From Acanthosepion pharaonis (lineage: Eukaryota > Mollusca > Cephalopoda > Sepiida > Sepiidae), in assembly GCA_903632075.3 (NCBI GenBank), contig CAHIKZ030000253.1:863501-927500 (forward strand): a DNA stretch of 64,000 nt, read 5' to 3'. Shown piece by piece: positions 33,715-44,986 of this stretch. Under the pieces are notes generated by a model that saw only the letters and a program-made list of their open reading frames with translations, was not told the DNA's origin and searched no databases. A program made the position numbers and the translations under genes. Position 1 is the first letter of the stretch. Each line of letters starts with the position of its first letter.

Positions 33715-34025
33715 AAGGACACATGGCATAGTGGATAAAGGCGTTAGTTAGATCCAGTGACAGGACCCAAAGAGTGTGAGTTCAATACCCAGCTAAAGCA
33801 GTGAAGAACCTTTAGAGGGATTTTAACAGGAGATAACTGATAAATGACATCCATTAAAACATGGCACGTGGAACTAGAACAGTCTAACCCAGTGAGCGAA
33901 ATAAAGGGTTCAGTTCGACATTTCAATCACCTGAAGAAAGCCGAAGCGTACAACGGCCGAAACGTTGTAATAAATATGGCGACAAGCATGCGGACAATAG
34001 TCCAAATAATGTAAATAATGTTCAT
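33715..34025 (+). repeat. SINE S1, most complete copy
   Basis: A box TGGCATAGTGGATAAAGG at 33724-33741 and B box GAGTTCAATACC at 33778-33789 form the tRNA-like polymerase III promoter. The body has AACAGTCTAACCCAGTGAG and GGGTTCAGTTCGACATT, then an HHR-like core (33931-33963), then AATAAATATGGCGACAA and AATAATGTAAATAATG. Other copies: 15711-16015 (minus), 16016-16320, 18925-19080. Confidence 0.82.
33931..33963 (+). ncRNA. Hammerhead-like core inside SINE S1
   Basis: CTGAAGA (fits CUGANGA), stem II GCCG/CGGC around a 10-nt loop, then GAAAC. ACGT could be a minimal stem III with U17 after it; stem I pairs only partly. Equivalent positions in other copies are 16090-16122 and 18985-19017. Evolutionary conservation of the two half-cores with a variable stem is the main support. 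Confidence 0.45.
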
Positions 34026-34687
34026 TATTTATTTCCCTCATTTTTTATTTATTATTTCATTTATTGATTTATTTATTTTGGTGTTACCTTATTTTTTTAG
34101 TTTAAAATATTCGCTTTGTCTAAAATATGTTACATTATCTGCATTGTATATAGTACGTTATTTGTATTTTTCTTCGTCATACTTTACAAGTTCGTTTTTT
34201 TTAAAGTAATGTAGTAAAAATGAAATTTCGGTTCGGTTCAGAACGTTTATTTCGTAATTTGTGTTTGTCTGGGAAGATGATTTGAGATGTTTTCTCGTTC
34301 ATATAATATTTACTCTTTTGCATTTATTATTTCATTATTTCCCATTATATTTTTGTTTTTTAGGTCCCATATATGTTTAGAAATGGTGGCACGCTTCGCG
34401 TATTTATTATAGTTTTTTTTTATGCGTAATTTATCTGTTTCCAGGGTCTTCAGTTACTTCGATGTATATTTTATATTCATTACCTGTTGTTTTTACAGTG
34501 GCTTGGTATATTATATTGCTTTGCAGACAATTGTCGTTTAAGGGGCGTTTATACTTTGCTCCACAGTTACAGTTAAATCACCTACAGAAACTAAATTCAC
34601 CTGTAACTACAAAGCAAAACATTTATGTCCGATATACGACAATTACTTGAAACTTTAGTATTTACTATCTACGATTAAATGCAAAAT
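34026..34687. other. Unassigned AT-rich stretch
   Basis: Nothing recognised. Confidence 0.4.
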
Positions 34688-34689
34688 AA

Positions 34690-34728
<39 letters not shown>

Positions 34729-34745
34729 GTGTGTGTTTGTGTGTG
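34688..34745. repeat. (CTAT)n(GT)n microsatellite
   Basis: About 10 CTAT units followed by GT-rich sequence. Confidence 0.96.
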
Positions 34746-35915
34746 TCCGTGTGTGCATACCCATCTACATACACATATTATGTCAATGCAAGTCAATGTT
34801 TGCACAATAAACAAATATATAAACCATGGGAATTTCAGTTTATAATATCTCTCCTTATAAAAAGATAATTGGTGATAACTTTTTTGTAGTGTCACAACAA
34901 CGTGGAACGTAATTTTTTATTTATAAATAAACCCAAAAGATATGACATAATGTCCCATATAATTGAATAAAATATTTATTATTTCATATGTTAATTTGGG
35001 CTTGTAGACATTCTGAAACCTTCACAAATCTTTTATACTGTGATTATTTTTACTTTGCACCGTTTCGTCTATTCCATTGCCTTAGATATTATTGCTTTTC
35101 CCAGATCGTCTTCCCCTGGATAATTTTTCCATTCTAACATAAACATTCTAATGATGGATCACTAGTTTTTTATCCGATTATTATCTGAGTGGCCGAGAGT
35201 TAACTAACAGGTTCGTCAAAAGTAATTATTGTTGAGAAATCAGTTTTAATTCACTTCATTGCCCAAGTAACTCGCTGCTGTCTATGATGTTTACTTATAG
35301 GCAGTCATTTCGTTGCTTTCGGGACTTTAGTATTGATACCCCGCATCTTTTTCTTACTAAATCACAAGATGGCCAGAGACTTTGGTAATTTTATTAGAAT
35401 AACATCTATTCACAAACTTGTTAAAATTGATATCGTCTTTCAGGCATGCGTTTATATATCCATATACGCATGAGTGAGTCTCCATGCATCATACTAATCT
35501 AACTTGTTGATATCACATTGTAACACAGAAATATATCCGATTTAACAATTTCTATTGATTATTTGATTGACAAGGCCTTTACCACCTGAACTCTGTCGAT
35601 AAAACAATATTGAACATTGATTAATCAGAATTTTCGGCGAGGTGATGGGTGGGCTTCTTGCTGGGTGAGATCGGTACGTCATTCCATTCAGCGCCATCAG
35701 TAATTTATACTAAAGTTTTATATTTTGTTGCATATCGTGTTGCTGCCATCTCTAGGACATAGAGATTAAAATCACTGCAGGCTCTCGACGCTAATACTTT
35801 AGAACCTCCTGCAATACACTGACTGTTGGGATAAAGCTATGATTGTTGTACACATTCAAAAGAATATTACTTGAAATGAGATGTGTAAAATATATATTAG
35901 TTTAAGTGTATCGAG
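34746..35915. other. Unassigned stretch
   Basis: Nothing recognised. Confidence 0.4.
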
Positions 35916-36460
35916 TCCTGGGTATGATAATGAACTAGATTTTGAGGGGCTTGGAATCATATCTTAATTGTTGCTGTTCCCAGGTCCATCCTAAGCCGGG
36001 GTGGTAGCACCTGTTAGAGTCCCAACTATTGTCAAATAGTGTACACGATGAAATTACAAAAATACATTTTTATAGTAAAAATACCAGCAATACATTCTTT
36101 ATATAAAAAATTACCAATATACTTATTTATAGTAAATTTACCAACAATACATTAATCTACATGAAAGACCTCTTTCGTAACATTAATCCATATAATATCC
36201 TAGAATTTCTTAAAGAAATCAAACTCTATTCCAAAATATAAGTTCAACAAAACTACAACATAAACCACACCTATCACCGCCTCTAATCATTATGTACACA
36301 CAAAGCTGTATAGGAAAAAAACCGAGTATTGTCTGCCATATATTCAATTGTGAAAGCAAAATAAAATATTTTTATTACTTGAAATCTCTCAAGAAAATTA
36401 GATATCAGCATTAAATGACCCATAAGGAGTTGATATGCCAATAAACAAACAGATAAATCT
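35916..36460 (+). repeat. Rep-D, first copy
   Basis: Shares with 36966-37330, in the same orientation: TCCTGGGTATGA, AAATTA.AAAAATACATTTTTATAGTAAAAATACCAGCAAT (36050-36090) and ATTAAATGACCCAT...GTTGATAT.CC..TAAACAAAC (36410-36450). Confidence 0.7.
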
Positions 36461-36965
36461 AATTGTATCTTTCCTAGCATCTTTAGAGGTTGATGTTTGA
36501 ATCCAGACAAAGCTTTCTACATGTGCTGTATGAAGCTAAGACTTGTAAATATCAATATAGTTCATTTTATTTATCATTCATTAGTTCTAGTGTCAATGTC
36601 TTATCTGTATGAGTGATGACTAGTGAATATGTACGAACTTGCCATTCCCACACCATTAAAGTTTGTTGCGTCTCATTTGGAATATGTCGTCATCAAGAAA
36701 AATGGCCGTTCCATTTCTTAATCCATAAAAATGTTTTCTATTTCAATGTGCCATTTAAAAGAGTTTACAGAATTACCTTTATCTTTTCTGTAAGTAAACC
36801 TATTTCTCAGAACTTCTATTCAGCAGCTATCGCGTGTTCTTTAATCTGGAACTCAAAATGTCTTCGAAAGCCTTCAGTAATTCACTCTTCCTTCCACTTT
36901 TACTCGGATTAACTATTTAAAGTTTCCACAGAACACTTTATATTTAGCAGTGATTGTTGACAAAA

Positions 36966-37330
36966 TAAAATACCATCCTGGGTATGACGATAAACTATAT
37001 CCGGCAGCAAGGACTCTGATCGGAAAGTTTTGAGGAGCGTTGAACCACTTCTTAATGGCTGTTGACTCAGGGTGCTAGCTATCCCATGTTAGGGCAAATA
37101 CGAACCCCAAAACTTGGATCAAAACACTATGAAATTATAAAAATACATTTTTATAGTAAAAATACCAGCAATATATTTTCATGGTAAAAAAAACTACTGC
37201 GTTTTTGAAAAAAGAACATGACCCACAATACATTTTTGTAAATGAAATTACTAATTCTAGCAAGGAAATTAAATTTTGGCATTAAATGACCCATGACGAT
37301 GTTGATATTCCGCTAAACAAACAAAGAAAC
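36966..37330 (+). repeat. Rep-D, second copy
   Basis: Direct repeat of 35916-36460, shorter between its blocks. The gap between copies (36461-36965) has frames at 36283 and 36613 that I do not recognise. Confidence 0.7.
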
Positions 37331-38766
37331 AAAATAGAATAATTATTTTTTACAGTCATTAACGAATATGGGCATACAAGCAATCAATAGCGGAAGGAAT
37401 TTAAAAGTTACATTTAAAATTTCCCTAATATTGCTCGAAAGCTGAAAATTTTGCATCAATCTAATAAGCAGTCATGATATAATTTCTTTTCAACGTTTAG
37501 TTGACACACGGTACGAAGGGAAAATCCAGCAGTGCGTTCCTTTTGCGCGGCAGGAACAAACGTCGTCTCCTCGCCAAATAAATAAACGAGTCTCAATGTA
37601 TATTATTTTCATAATGTATTAGAACTTCATAAGTTAGCCTAGAAAAGTTGCATTTTGCTTAGTAAATATCTATATGATCAGTTCGCTGAGAAGCCTAATT
37701 CCAGAGTTTAGTCAAGTAAACAATCATGTGGACATTGAAATCAACACTGCATGATAAATTTCAGTTTAAAGCTTCAATAAAATATTCATACCAAGATTTG
37801 GTTTCTATATTAACGCTGTCGATATTTTTATTACTTCAAATGTTATTTTTACTAGATAACCGGATTTAAGTAGACACTCCGTTTTTAATTTCAATTGCAT
37901 TTATTTTGGCTACCGGCCTGCACACTCAGGAAAATATTGCAGCTTCTACTGAAGTATGAATGTTCATTAAAAAACATGTCAGATTAAAAGAAATCCAATA
38001 ATTCTTTAGGCTGTCTATATCTATAAAAAGCTTTATCTCTGATATTGTGCATCACTGATAAAATAAAGCATATGCAGTAGTGTTGGCGATGTTTTGTTGC
38101 TGAAAACTTGTATCTGTTGTAGTTTCCATGAAAATAAATTGGAGGCGTTAATTTCGGAGCGTCTACTCTATTTCTTTATGCAGAAGATAATGGTTTTGTA
38201 ATCAAGTCAATAAATCTATTTTGGATAAACCACATAAATAGGAATTAAAATTCAGTCTTATAAGTTCTTTGTTGTACAATATTTTAAAGAAAGTGTGAAC
38301 AATTCATTCCCATTGAAGTATAAGGAATATTGTTCCTTCTTTGGCAGTCAATGTTAGAACGAAAATGTGTAGCATCAGAAATTATCTTAGCTCCGATTAA
38401 TTTTATTCCAAATCTTGTTTTTAGCGGTTGAAATTGAATAAAAGCGAAACTGAAAAGTTGAGTCAATCAGGTAGAGTAAATAGAGTCCCATTGTGTTATA
38501 AAAACCTCGGAGAATTCCAGTAAGATATCTTTAATCATTTCGAAAATACAACGGTTCAAAGTTTAATCTAACAATTGGTGTAAAGCAAAATTGTCCAATT
38601 GTTAGATTAAACTCTACTTGTTAGATTGGACTCTACTTTGAGCAATAAGAACGCATACTTACTCTCTTAACGTAAATATCATGATGAAATCATAAACGAA
38701 AATGACATGTTCGTAAAGTAATTAATCATAGATAAGTATTGGAAGCTTACGAGGTATTGAAATAAA

Positions 38767-38769
<3 letters not shown>
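37331..38769. other. Unassigned stretch with one hairpin
   Basis: Contains the perfect hairpin at 38560-38613 and a scrap of Rep-A tail at 38029-38065. No gene seen. Confidence 0.4.
38560..38613. repeat. Perfect 19-bp inverted repeat
   Basis: AGTTTAATCTAACAATTGG (38560-38578) and its exact complement (38595-38613), loop 16 nt. A partial third copy of the arm (TTGTTAGATTGGACTC) follows at 38619-38634. No T-run or other terminator context. Confidence 0.9.

Positions 38770-38816
<47 letters not shown>
38770..38816. repeat. (TA)n microsatellite
   Basis: TA run. Confidence 0.97.
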
Positions 38817-38817
<1 letters not shown>

Positions 38818-39429
38818 CAGGAATATTTTCCAACTTATTCATGATAATCTTCGCCCTCTCTAATCTTCTGTCTGTCCTGGTGTAACAAGGTGTCTCACAG
38901 GTTTCACGTACGATTTCATTTTCAAGTCTTTTTTCACTACTTTCACTTTTTTCACTGTTTAGACTGTCATAGCTGAAACTACTCTCTCACGTGCTAAATG
39001 AATTATGGATTGAGTTGGATCTTTTCTAATTGATTTCTTTAGCGCTAAGTTGAAAGGATGATCCGTATTCCTCTTGTGACATCCTGATCCAGTTTTTCTT
39101 TCTATTGTTCCCTCTTATTTAAACTTATTTGGCGTTCTCTTGATGGTTCGGAAATAGACTTTGAAGATGGAAGCCAGTATATGAATGTTGGTACCATTAC
39201 TCAAGGCCTAAATGAACGTTTTTCTCTCACCATTACTCAGTTGGGAAGACAGTGGATCTGACACAAAACAATTTTAACCTGCTCTTTTTTTAGATGGTCA
39301 TTTAAAATGGTGTCAAGATGACTAAATGTAATAACTGGAAACCTGGAAAAAGAAACTCATTTAGTTTAATCTTTTTTTAAGATATTAAACATTTTGTGGG
39401 ATTTACAATTATGCTGTTACAACTGGTAT
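38817..39429. other. Unassigned stretch
   Basis: Nothing recognised. Confidence 0.4.

Positions 39430-39464
<35 letters not shown>
39430..39464. repeat. (CA)n(TA)n microsatellite
   Basis: Short CA run then TA run. Confidence 0.95.
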
Positions 39465-39610
39465 CATAAATTGGCATCAAATACAGATCAAATATAGATG
39501 GGAATCCGAGAGAATGATAGGATGAGGAGCCAGTAGAAAACGTTTATAAATCTAACATGTTTCGATTTTTCAAAACGTTTAATCAAAGAATGAGATATGG
39601 AGAAAAAGTA
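39465..39610 (-). repeat. PLE-terminus-like module related to 7250-7395
   Basis: TATAAATCTAACATGTTTCGATTTT...ATGAGA matches 7280-7330. The hammerhead core (39559-39586, minus) has become TTGATTA...GAAAC. The self-complementary ACATGT and part of stem I remain. (TA)n lies to its left, as at 7190. Confidence 0.5.
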
Positions 39611-40682
39611 AGAAATAGATAGATAAAATCTGGTTATCTTTTATTTTGTGTTTACTTTTTATTGATTAAGCAAAATTCATGCAGCTTTCGTGTCTATAAT
39701 GTATGTTTGTACGTCTATCATAATCCTGATTTGACTATTCGGGATACGGATGATAATGTGTATTTGTTTATGTTTATGTGTATGTGGGGGGGAGTCCAGT
39801 TTCATTTTCGTTTGGTATTTGCTTGCGTGTTGATTTGAGGACGTTTTATGTGAATTTCGAAAAGTGTAAGTACCACCGGTTGTTATAGTTGTCGTAGTAG
39901 TAGTAGTAGTTGTAGTATGTAGACATATCTTAGATTCTTTAAGTACGGATTTTTTTAAAGCAGTTGATGTAATATAGTGTATTTGACGTATATTTATAGA
40001 TGGTAAAATATTTATCAGAATTCCCAGAGTAAAGAATTATGTTCTTTTTTACTCAGGGTGACATTAACAAAATCAAAGTTATAACCAGTTTTTTTTCCTG
40101 TGTATTATGAGCGAGTTTAAAGAGCTGTCACAATATAGGTGTATTGTTTTTATTATGCAGGATTTTAGATTGCTATTTGTATTACTAATGTAACTGTTTC
40201 TAAATAGAAAGTACATTATTTCATAAATCCTGGCATCTGATATGGTGCTTGATCTATTTTTCTTCTTAACTATATATTCAATTATCTTGGAGGCGGTGGT
40301 AAAAGCCCTGGTGTTGGGGATGACTAATTTATTTTTAAATTTTGTAGATAAAGTGTTAGAGAGTAAGGTGTGAATTTTCTTTTTGATGTTAGAAGTACTG
40401 TCGACGGTGTCTACCTTTTTGGCCTTGTGGACATTTTATGCCCGCTGAGGTTGAAATGTTTCGCGTAATGAAGAAACCTAAATGTTTTCTTCATCTAGGT
40501 ATTGTGGACTACATATTCTAAGGACTCTGACGTAAAAACCTATGATTAATCCTAAAAAAAAAATCATGTGATTATCGCAAAAATAAAATCAGGTCTAATC
40601 ATACGATTTTACGCCAGAACTCTTCGAATATTTAGCCCAGAATAGCATGACAAATCGAAACTATTATTGCACGATTCGTGAA
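39611..40682. other. Unassigned stretch
   Basis: A (GTA)n-like run sits at 39889-39915. Nothing else recognised. Confidence 0.4.
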
Positions 40683-41105
40683 GGTGGTAAACGGAAATGC
40701 TCGATTTCATTGGAAAATACTAGATATTATTATATTTCAATGGTCAAAATATCCACCACGCAATTTGGAACTGAAATGTGTATTTATGTACGACAAAGGC
40801 TCCTTCTCTACTATCTAAAGTGACATGGGGATTTTTTAAGCCAAAAAGGTTTACCAGAGATAATGGAATGGCAATCATCAAGTCTCGATCTTAATCCGAT
40901 CGAAGATCTATGGTTACTTGTAAAGATGAAATTATATGAAGTTGGAAAACAATATAACAGGAAAGCAGATTTATGGGAAGCAGTTAAACACACCACATCG
41001 GAAAGTGAACTTAGATGAAGTAAAATATTTAACAAAAGCAATAAATAATATATTACTGGTTGTTATTGAGAAGAAGGCTCACTATATTAAAATGTTTCAA
41101 AAATT
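40683..41105 (+). pseudogene. Tc1-like transposase C-terminal fragment
   Basis: Plus strand: VVNGNARFHWKILD near 40683-40725, a CVFMYDKGS block near 40775-40800 (normally VFMQDNAS, second catalytic aspartate), GLPEIMEWQSSSLDLNPIED near 40850-40910 (third block), LWLLVKMKLYE, KADLWEAVKHT near 40965-41000, and VIEKKAHYIKM near 41060-41095. Stops and one frameshift interrupt it. Ends near the natural C-terminus. A different family from 2076-3599. Confidence 0.78.
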
Positions 41106-41365
41106 ATATGTTTGTTATTTGTTCTATTATACATTATTGATCAGTTGTTGATGATTTCATTACTTTGTTATTGACGTAAAAATTGATTTTCTATTTTTCT
41201 ATAGTAAATTAAATTTTCATATTTAATCCAGTATTAAATATTTTGAAACTGCATAAAAATTTGTTTCGACATATAAAATCATTTCAAATTTGACAAAAAA
41301 TTTTTCAAAGCAAATTCTACTTATTGAGGCTTATATGATTTATATAATAACTTCAGACGGATTGC

Positions 41366-41367
<2 letters not shown>
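41106..41367. other. Unassigned
   Basis: AT-rich, nothing recognised; inverted repeat of the Tc1 element not found. Confidence 0.4.

Positions 41368-41434
<67 letters not shown>
41368..41434. repeat. (TA)n microsatellite
   Basis: About 33 TA units. Confidence 0.98.
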
Positions 41435-41439
<5 letters not shown>

Positions 41440-41626
41440 ACAATATAATTTGACCCAAATAAATAAACAAAGCGACTTCCGTAAAAAATAACCGCCATAA
41501 TAGAATACCCACAATTCACCACTAACCCATATATATATAAATAGCCGAGAAAAATAACAGCATATGTGGCCTGACGATTGCATATAGCATGAAACAGACT
41601 GTCGCCTCTAAGTGTTGACTTCTATG
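41440..41626 (+). repeat. Rep-A copy
   Basis: Upstream part 41440-41564 (shared with 33312-33480), hammerhead 41565-41612, then GTGTTGACTTCTATGTA merging into the TATC/TA tract. Confidence 0.7.
41565..41612 (+). ncRNA. Hammerhead ribozyme in Rep-A, second copy
   Basis: CTGACGA at 41571-41577; stem II TGC/GCA around ATATA; GAAA at 41591-41594; ACAG.CTGT; GUC triplet ending 41603; stem I GGC (41568-41570) with GCC (41604-41606). Loop differences from 31011-31058 leave every core base unchanged. Confidence 0.63.
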
Positions 41627-41736
41627 TATCTATATATATATATGTATCTATATATATATGTATCTATATATATATATATGTATCTATATATATATATGTA
41701 TCTATATATATATATGTATCTATATATATATATGTA

Positions 41737-41789
<53 letters not shown>

Positions 41790-41790
41790 A
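41627..41790. repeat. Nested (TA)n/TATC/TATG array
   Basis: TA blocks of 8-14 bases separated by TGTATC at 18-20-bp intervals, about 7 units, ending in TA and TG runs. A minisatellite built from microsatellite parts. Confidence 0.92.
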
Positions 41791-41844
41791 TATTTAATTA
41801 ATTTAATTAATTACTTAATTCGTAAACGATTTGGATGCTGTGAT

Positions 41845-43245
41845 GAACCTACTGGATAAGGAATTATCTTTAATTATTCATCTTATGAGCCTTCCCATTT
41901 GGAAACTCGTATCTTGGTTCATGGTTTGGATTTTTGTGTTTCGTTTTCGATGCCTGACCGTGAGGAGATTTTTTTCATAGTTTGAGGTTTTTTATGCAGA
42001 GGTTTTTAGACTTGTCCCTCGCTCTGTTGAATCTCTGAGTGATTTTAAGGCCAAACTCAAGAGTTATGCCCCTTCTTTTGCTGGTTCTTCTGTTTCTTCA
42101 TCAGAGTCCAAATGGGGAGAACAACACCGCCGGGTAATTAAAAATTAAAAAATAATTATACCCTGATTATTACTCAACCTAGTAAAGGTGTTGGTGTTGT
42201 TCTACTAGACTATTCGGATTATGTTTCTAAGATGGACAATATACTTGGTGTTACATCAAAGTTCTTAAAATTAGGGCCAGTTGAGACCCATGATTGTACT
42301 GCCTTTATTGAATCTAAATTTCAAAGGCAACTGTTAAAGTGGGTCAAGAGTGGTTTAATCTCCTCTGAAATTTCAGCCTCATTATGGGTTACCCGTTTAT
42401 ATGTGTTACCTAAAATCCATAAGGACGGTGTTCCTTTACGACCCATTCTGTCCATGATTGGGTCTTCCCAGCATAGAGTCGCTAGTTGGCTCTCGAATGT
42501 GCTACAACCAGTTTTGTCGAACTTCAGTACATATTGCATTAAAGATTCCTTCTCCTTTGTTGAAATTATACGTAGTTCTTCTACTTGTGGTGGGTTCATG
42601 TGTTCGTTTGATATCTGCTCCCTGTTTACCTGTGTTCCCCTGTCTGAGACTATTGAGATGTGTTGCGATATGTTGTATCATACTTGTTTGTCTCCTCCGG
42701 ATTTTCCTGAGGGTGTATTTGTTGAGCTTATGATGTTCGCCACTGCGTCTGTCGAATTTAGTTTTAATAATATTATGTATCGGCAGATCGACGGGGTAGC
42801 TATGGGTTCGCCTTTGGGTCCAGCGTTGGCGAATATTTTTGTCGGTTTTCATGAGGTTTCCTTATTTTCATGTATTGGTCGTCCTCTTATGTATCATCGT
42901 TATGTGGATGATACCTTCTGCTTCTTTAATAATGAGGCTGTTTCTCACCAAATTAAACTCTGTCCATCCCTCTCTTAAGTTCATCGTAGAAAAGGAGTTC
43001 AATTCTTGTCTTTCCTTTTTGGGTGTTCTTGTTCATAGGATCATTGACAAGTTTGAGACTTCTGTATTTCGGAAGACTACTTTCTCGGGACTTTATACTC
43101 TTTTTGTCCCAGACATTCAGGCCGGTAAATGTTATTTAATACTGTTTATTATAAACAGAGCATTTACTTAAATACATGTATCTATAAAAAGAATGTTAAA
43201 CATAAAATGTCTTTAATAAATTGTCGGACTTTGTCCAATTCTTAA
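41845..43245 (+). mobile_element. Penelope-like element, reverse transcriptase part
   Basis: Contains the RT pseudogene below and ends in (TA)n at 43249. No GIY-YIG region or inverted terminal repeat is seen, so the 3' end is missing. It carries the upstream RT motifs absent from 22739-24073. Confidence 0.85.
41880..43240 (+). pseudogene. PLE reverse transcriptase
   Basis: N-terminal block LSSYEPSHLETRIL...LDFCVSFSMPDREEIF near 41870-41975. After a frameshift near 42150 the frame is open to 42978: ITQPSKGVGVVLLDYSDYV near 42166-42222, VLPKIHKDGVPLRPILS near 42406-42456, SFDICSLFTCVPL near 42607-42645 (first catalytic aspartate), GVAMGSPLGPALANIFVGF near 42796-42852, YHRYVDDTFCFF near 42893-42928 (second and third catalytic aspartates). 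A frameshift near 42940 leads to LNSVHPSLKFIVEKEF, LSFLGVLV and TSVFRKTTFSGLY up to about 43110. The catalytic residues look intact, but N-terminal stops, two frameshifts and the missing endonuclease make it non-functional. Confidence 0.88.

Positions 43246-43248
<3 letters not shown>

Positions 43249-43292
<44 letters not shown>
43249..43292. repeat. (TA)n microsatellite
   Basis: TA run between the PLE 3' break and Rep-C. Confidence 0.97.
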
Positions 43293-43295
<3 letters not shown>

Positions 43296-43625
43296 TTAAA
43301 AGAAAAGCAGACAACTTTAAGGTACCATTAACATAATTTATTTCACCAGAGTCCTTTTAAAAGGAGGCCGGATCATCAGATAGCACTTCCAACAATGAAA
43401 TGAAACGAAAAATGAGATTAAAATTGATGGGTAGTGTAAGTTTTTGTAATTTAACAGGGGGTGTGAGAGGGATAGGTAAAGAGACACGGGAGAGTATAGG
43501 GAGGGGTTAATTTCATATCTTTCTCGAAGTGTACTTTATATTGGGGTAGGAGGAGTGACCAGACCTTGACCTATTTAGATGGTTAACTTAACGGAAATGA
43601 TATATAATAATGGGAGGGGAGTAGG
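43293..43625 (-). repeat. Rep-C dispersed repeat
   Basis: Inverted relative to 9690-10017. Contains an HHR-like core on the minus strand at 43341-43379: CTGATGA, then a CCTTTTAAAAGG palindrome, then GAAAT. (TA)n lies at the matching end. Confidence 0.65.
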
Positions 43626-43643
43626 GAGAAAAGAAAAATGAAA

Positions 43644-43646
43644 GAG

Positions 43647-43677
<31 letters not shown>

Positions 43678-43706
43678 TATGTATATATATGTATGTATAT
43701 ATGTAA

Positions 43707-43778
<72 letters not shown>

Positions 43779-43815
43779 ACATATATATATATGTATATGT
43801 ATGTATGTATATATA

Positions 43816-43882
<67 letters not shown>

Positions 43883-43889
43883 TTGTGTG
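43644..43889. repeat. (TATG)n/(TA)n/(TG)n compound microsatellite
   Basis: About 245 bp of TA runs interrupted by TATG units, ending in TG. All frames across it are artefacts. Confidence 0.97.
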
Positions 43890-44783
43890 ACTTCTGTTTA
43901 TAAGATGCTTGACATAGATATTTTTTTATATATGTTGTCTTTTATTCCAGACTTAAGTGGTTTGCTATATCTGTTTGATATGGATTGACAGTTCAATCAA
44001 AAACGTTATTTTTATTTCCTCATCATTGCTATTTTAGCATCATGCACCAATGAGTATTCATTTTTGAAGTTTGGTGATAAAAAAAATGTGCCGTTCTATT
44101 TCTTATGCTTAAAAGCAAAAATGAACCCCCCCAACATATACCCCCACTTTACTGATCGCTACATTAAACCCGGTCCTGTATTATATATGCTCCTTCCGTA
44201 GGGAGTTTTGTTTTTTGTTTTTTGTTTTGATCTATCGGGAACCGTTACCGTCAACATAACTGAACTGAGATAGAAACAAGTATGTATGTGTTTGTCTATG
44301 TATTTACATACTAGCAGTAAGTGATAATATGATGAGAATCCCATTAAAGAAGTATGTTTGCTTTAAACAACATGTAGACTATACAACGAACAACACGGGA
44401 AATTTTTTGAAAATGTTAGAAAAGCATGATCTACACGGAAGGGATATATGGTTAATCTACAATGAATTGAGAACATCAAAAGTGGGAGCGGGCTTGCTAC
44501 AACGATGTGGTTTCTCATCGGATTTATTAAACCACTAGAACGAGTTTATCTGAAGACATTTAACTGGCCTACCAAGAGATCATTATCGGTTGATGAAAAT
44601 ATGACAATATAAACATTATACTGTTGATGGTAGATTTATAAAAAAATCGTATGAGACATGGTAATCGAAAAAAGTAAAAAGAAATGACTAAGTATTAATT
44701 TTGAGAATACGGACGCTATAATTGTCAACAAAAAAGGGCAGACCAAAATTTGAGTTACGCATCGGAGAGTCAATATCTTCCTG

Positions 44784-44785
<2 letters not shown>
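43890..44785. other. Unassigned stretch
   Basis: A 69-codon frame at 44329-44538 (NTGNFLKMLEKHDLHGRDIW) has a soluble-protein-like composition, but I recognise no family and see no splice sites of note. Confidence 0.35.
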
Positions 44786-44820
<35 letters not shown>

Positions 44821-44847
44821 TGTGTGTGTTTGTGTGTGTGTGTGAGC
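44786..44847. repeat. (TA)n(TG)n microsatellite
   Basis: TA run then TG-rich run. Confidence 0.96.
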
Positions 44848-44986
44848 GAGCGCGTGCATGCATATTATTCATTTATTCATGGAATAATTAAAAAATATTT
44901 TTTACTTGTTCTCCATTTTACTTCAGACTTACCATTCTTTTCATTTCAAACACACATAGTTGGATTGTATAAAATCTTAGCTAAAA

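Noticed and set aside
38560..38613. Bacterial-type terminator
   Set aside because: No trailing T-run or upstream gene, and the setting is eukaryotic.
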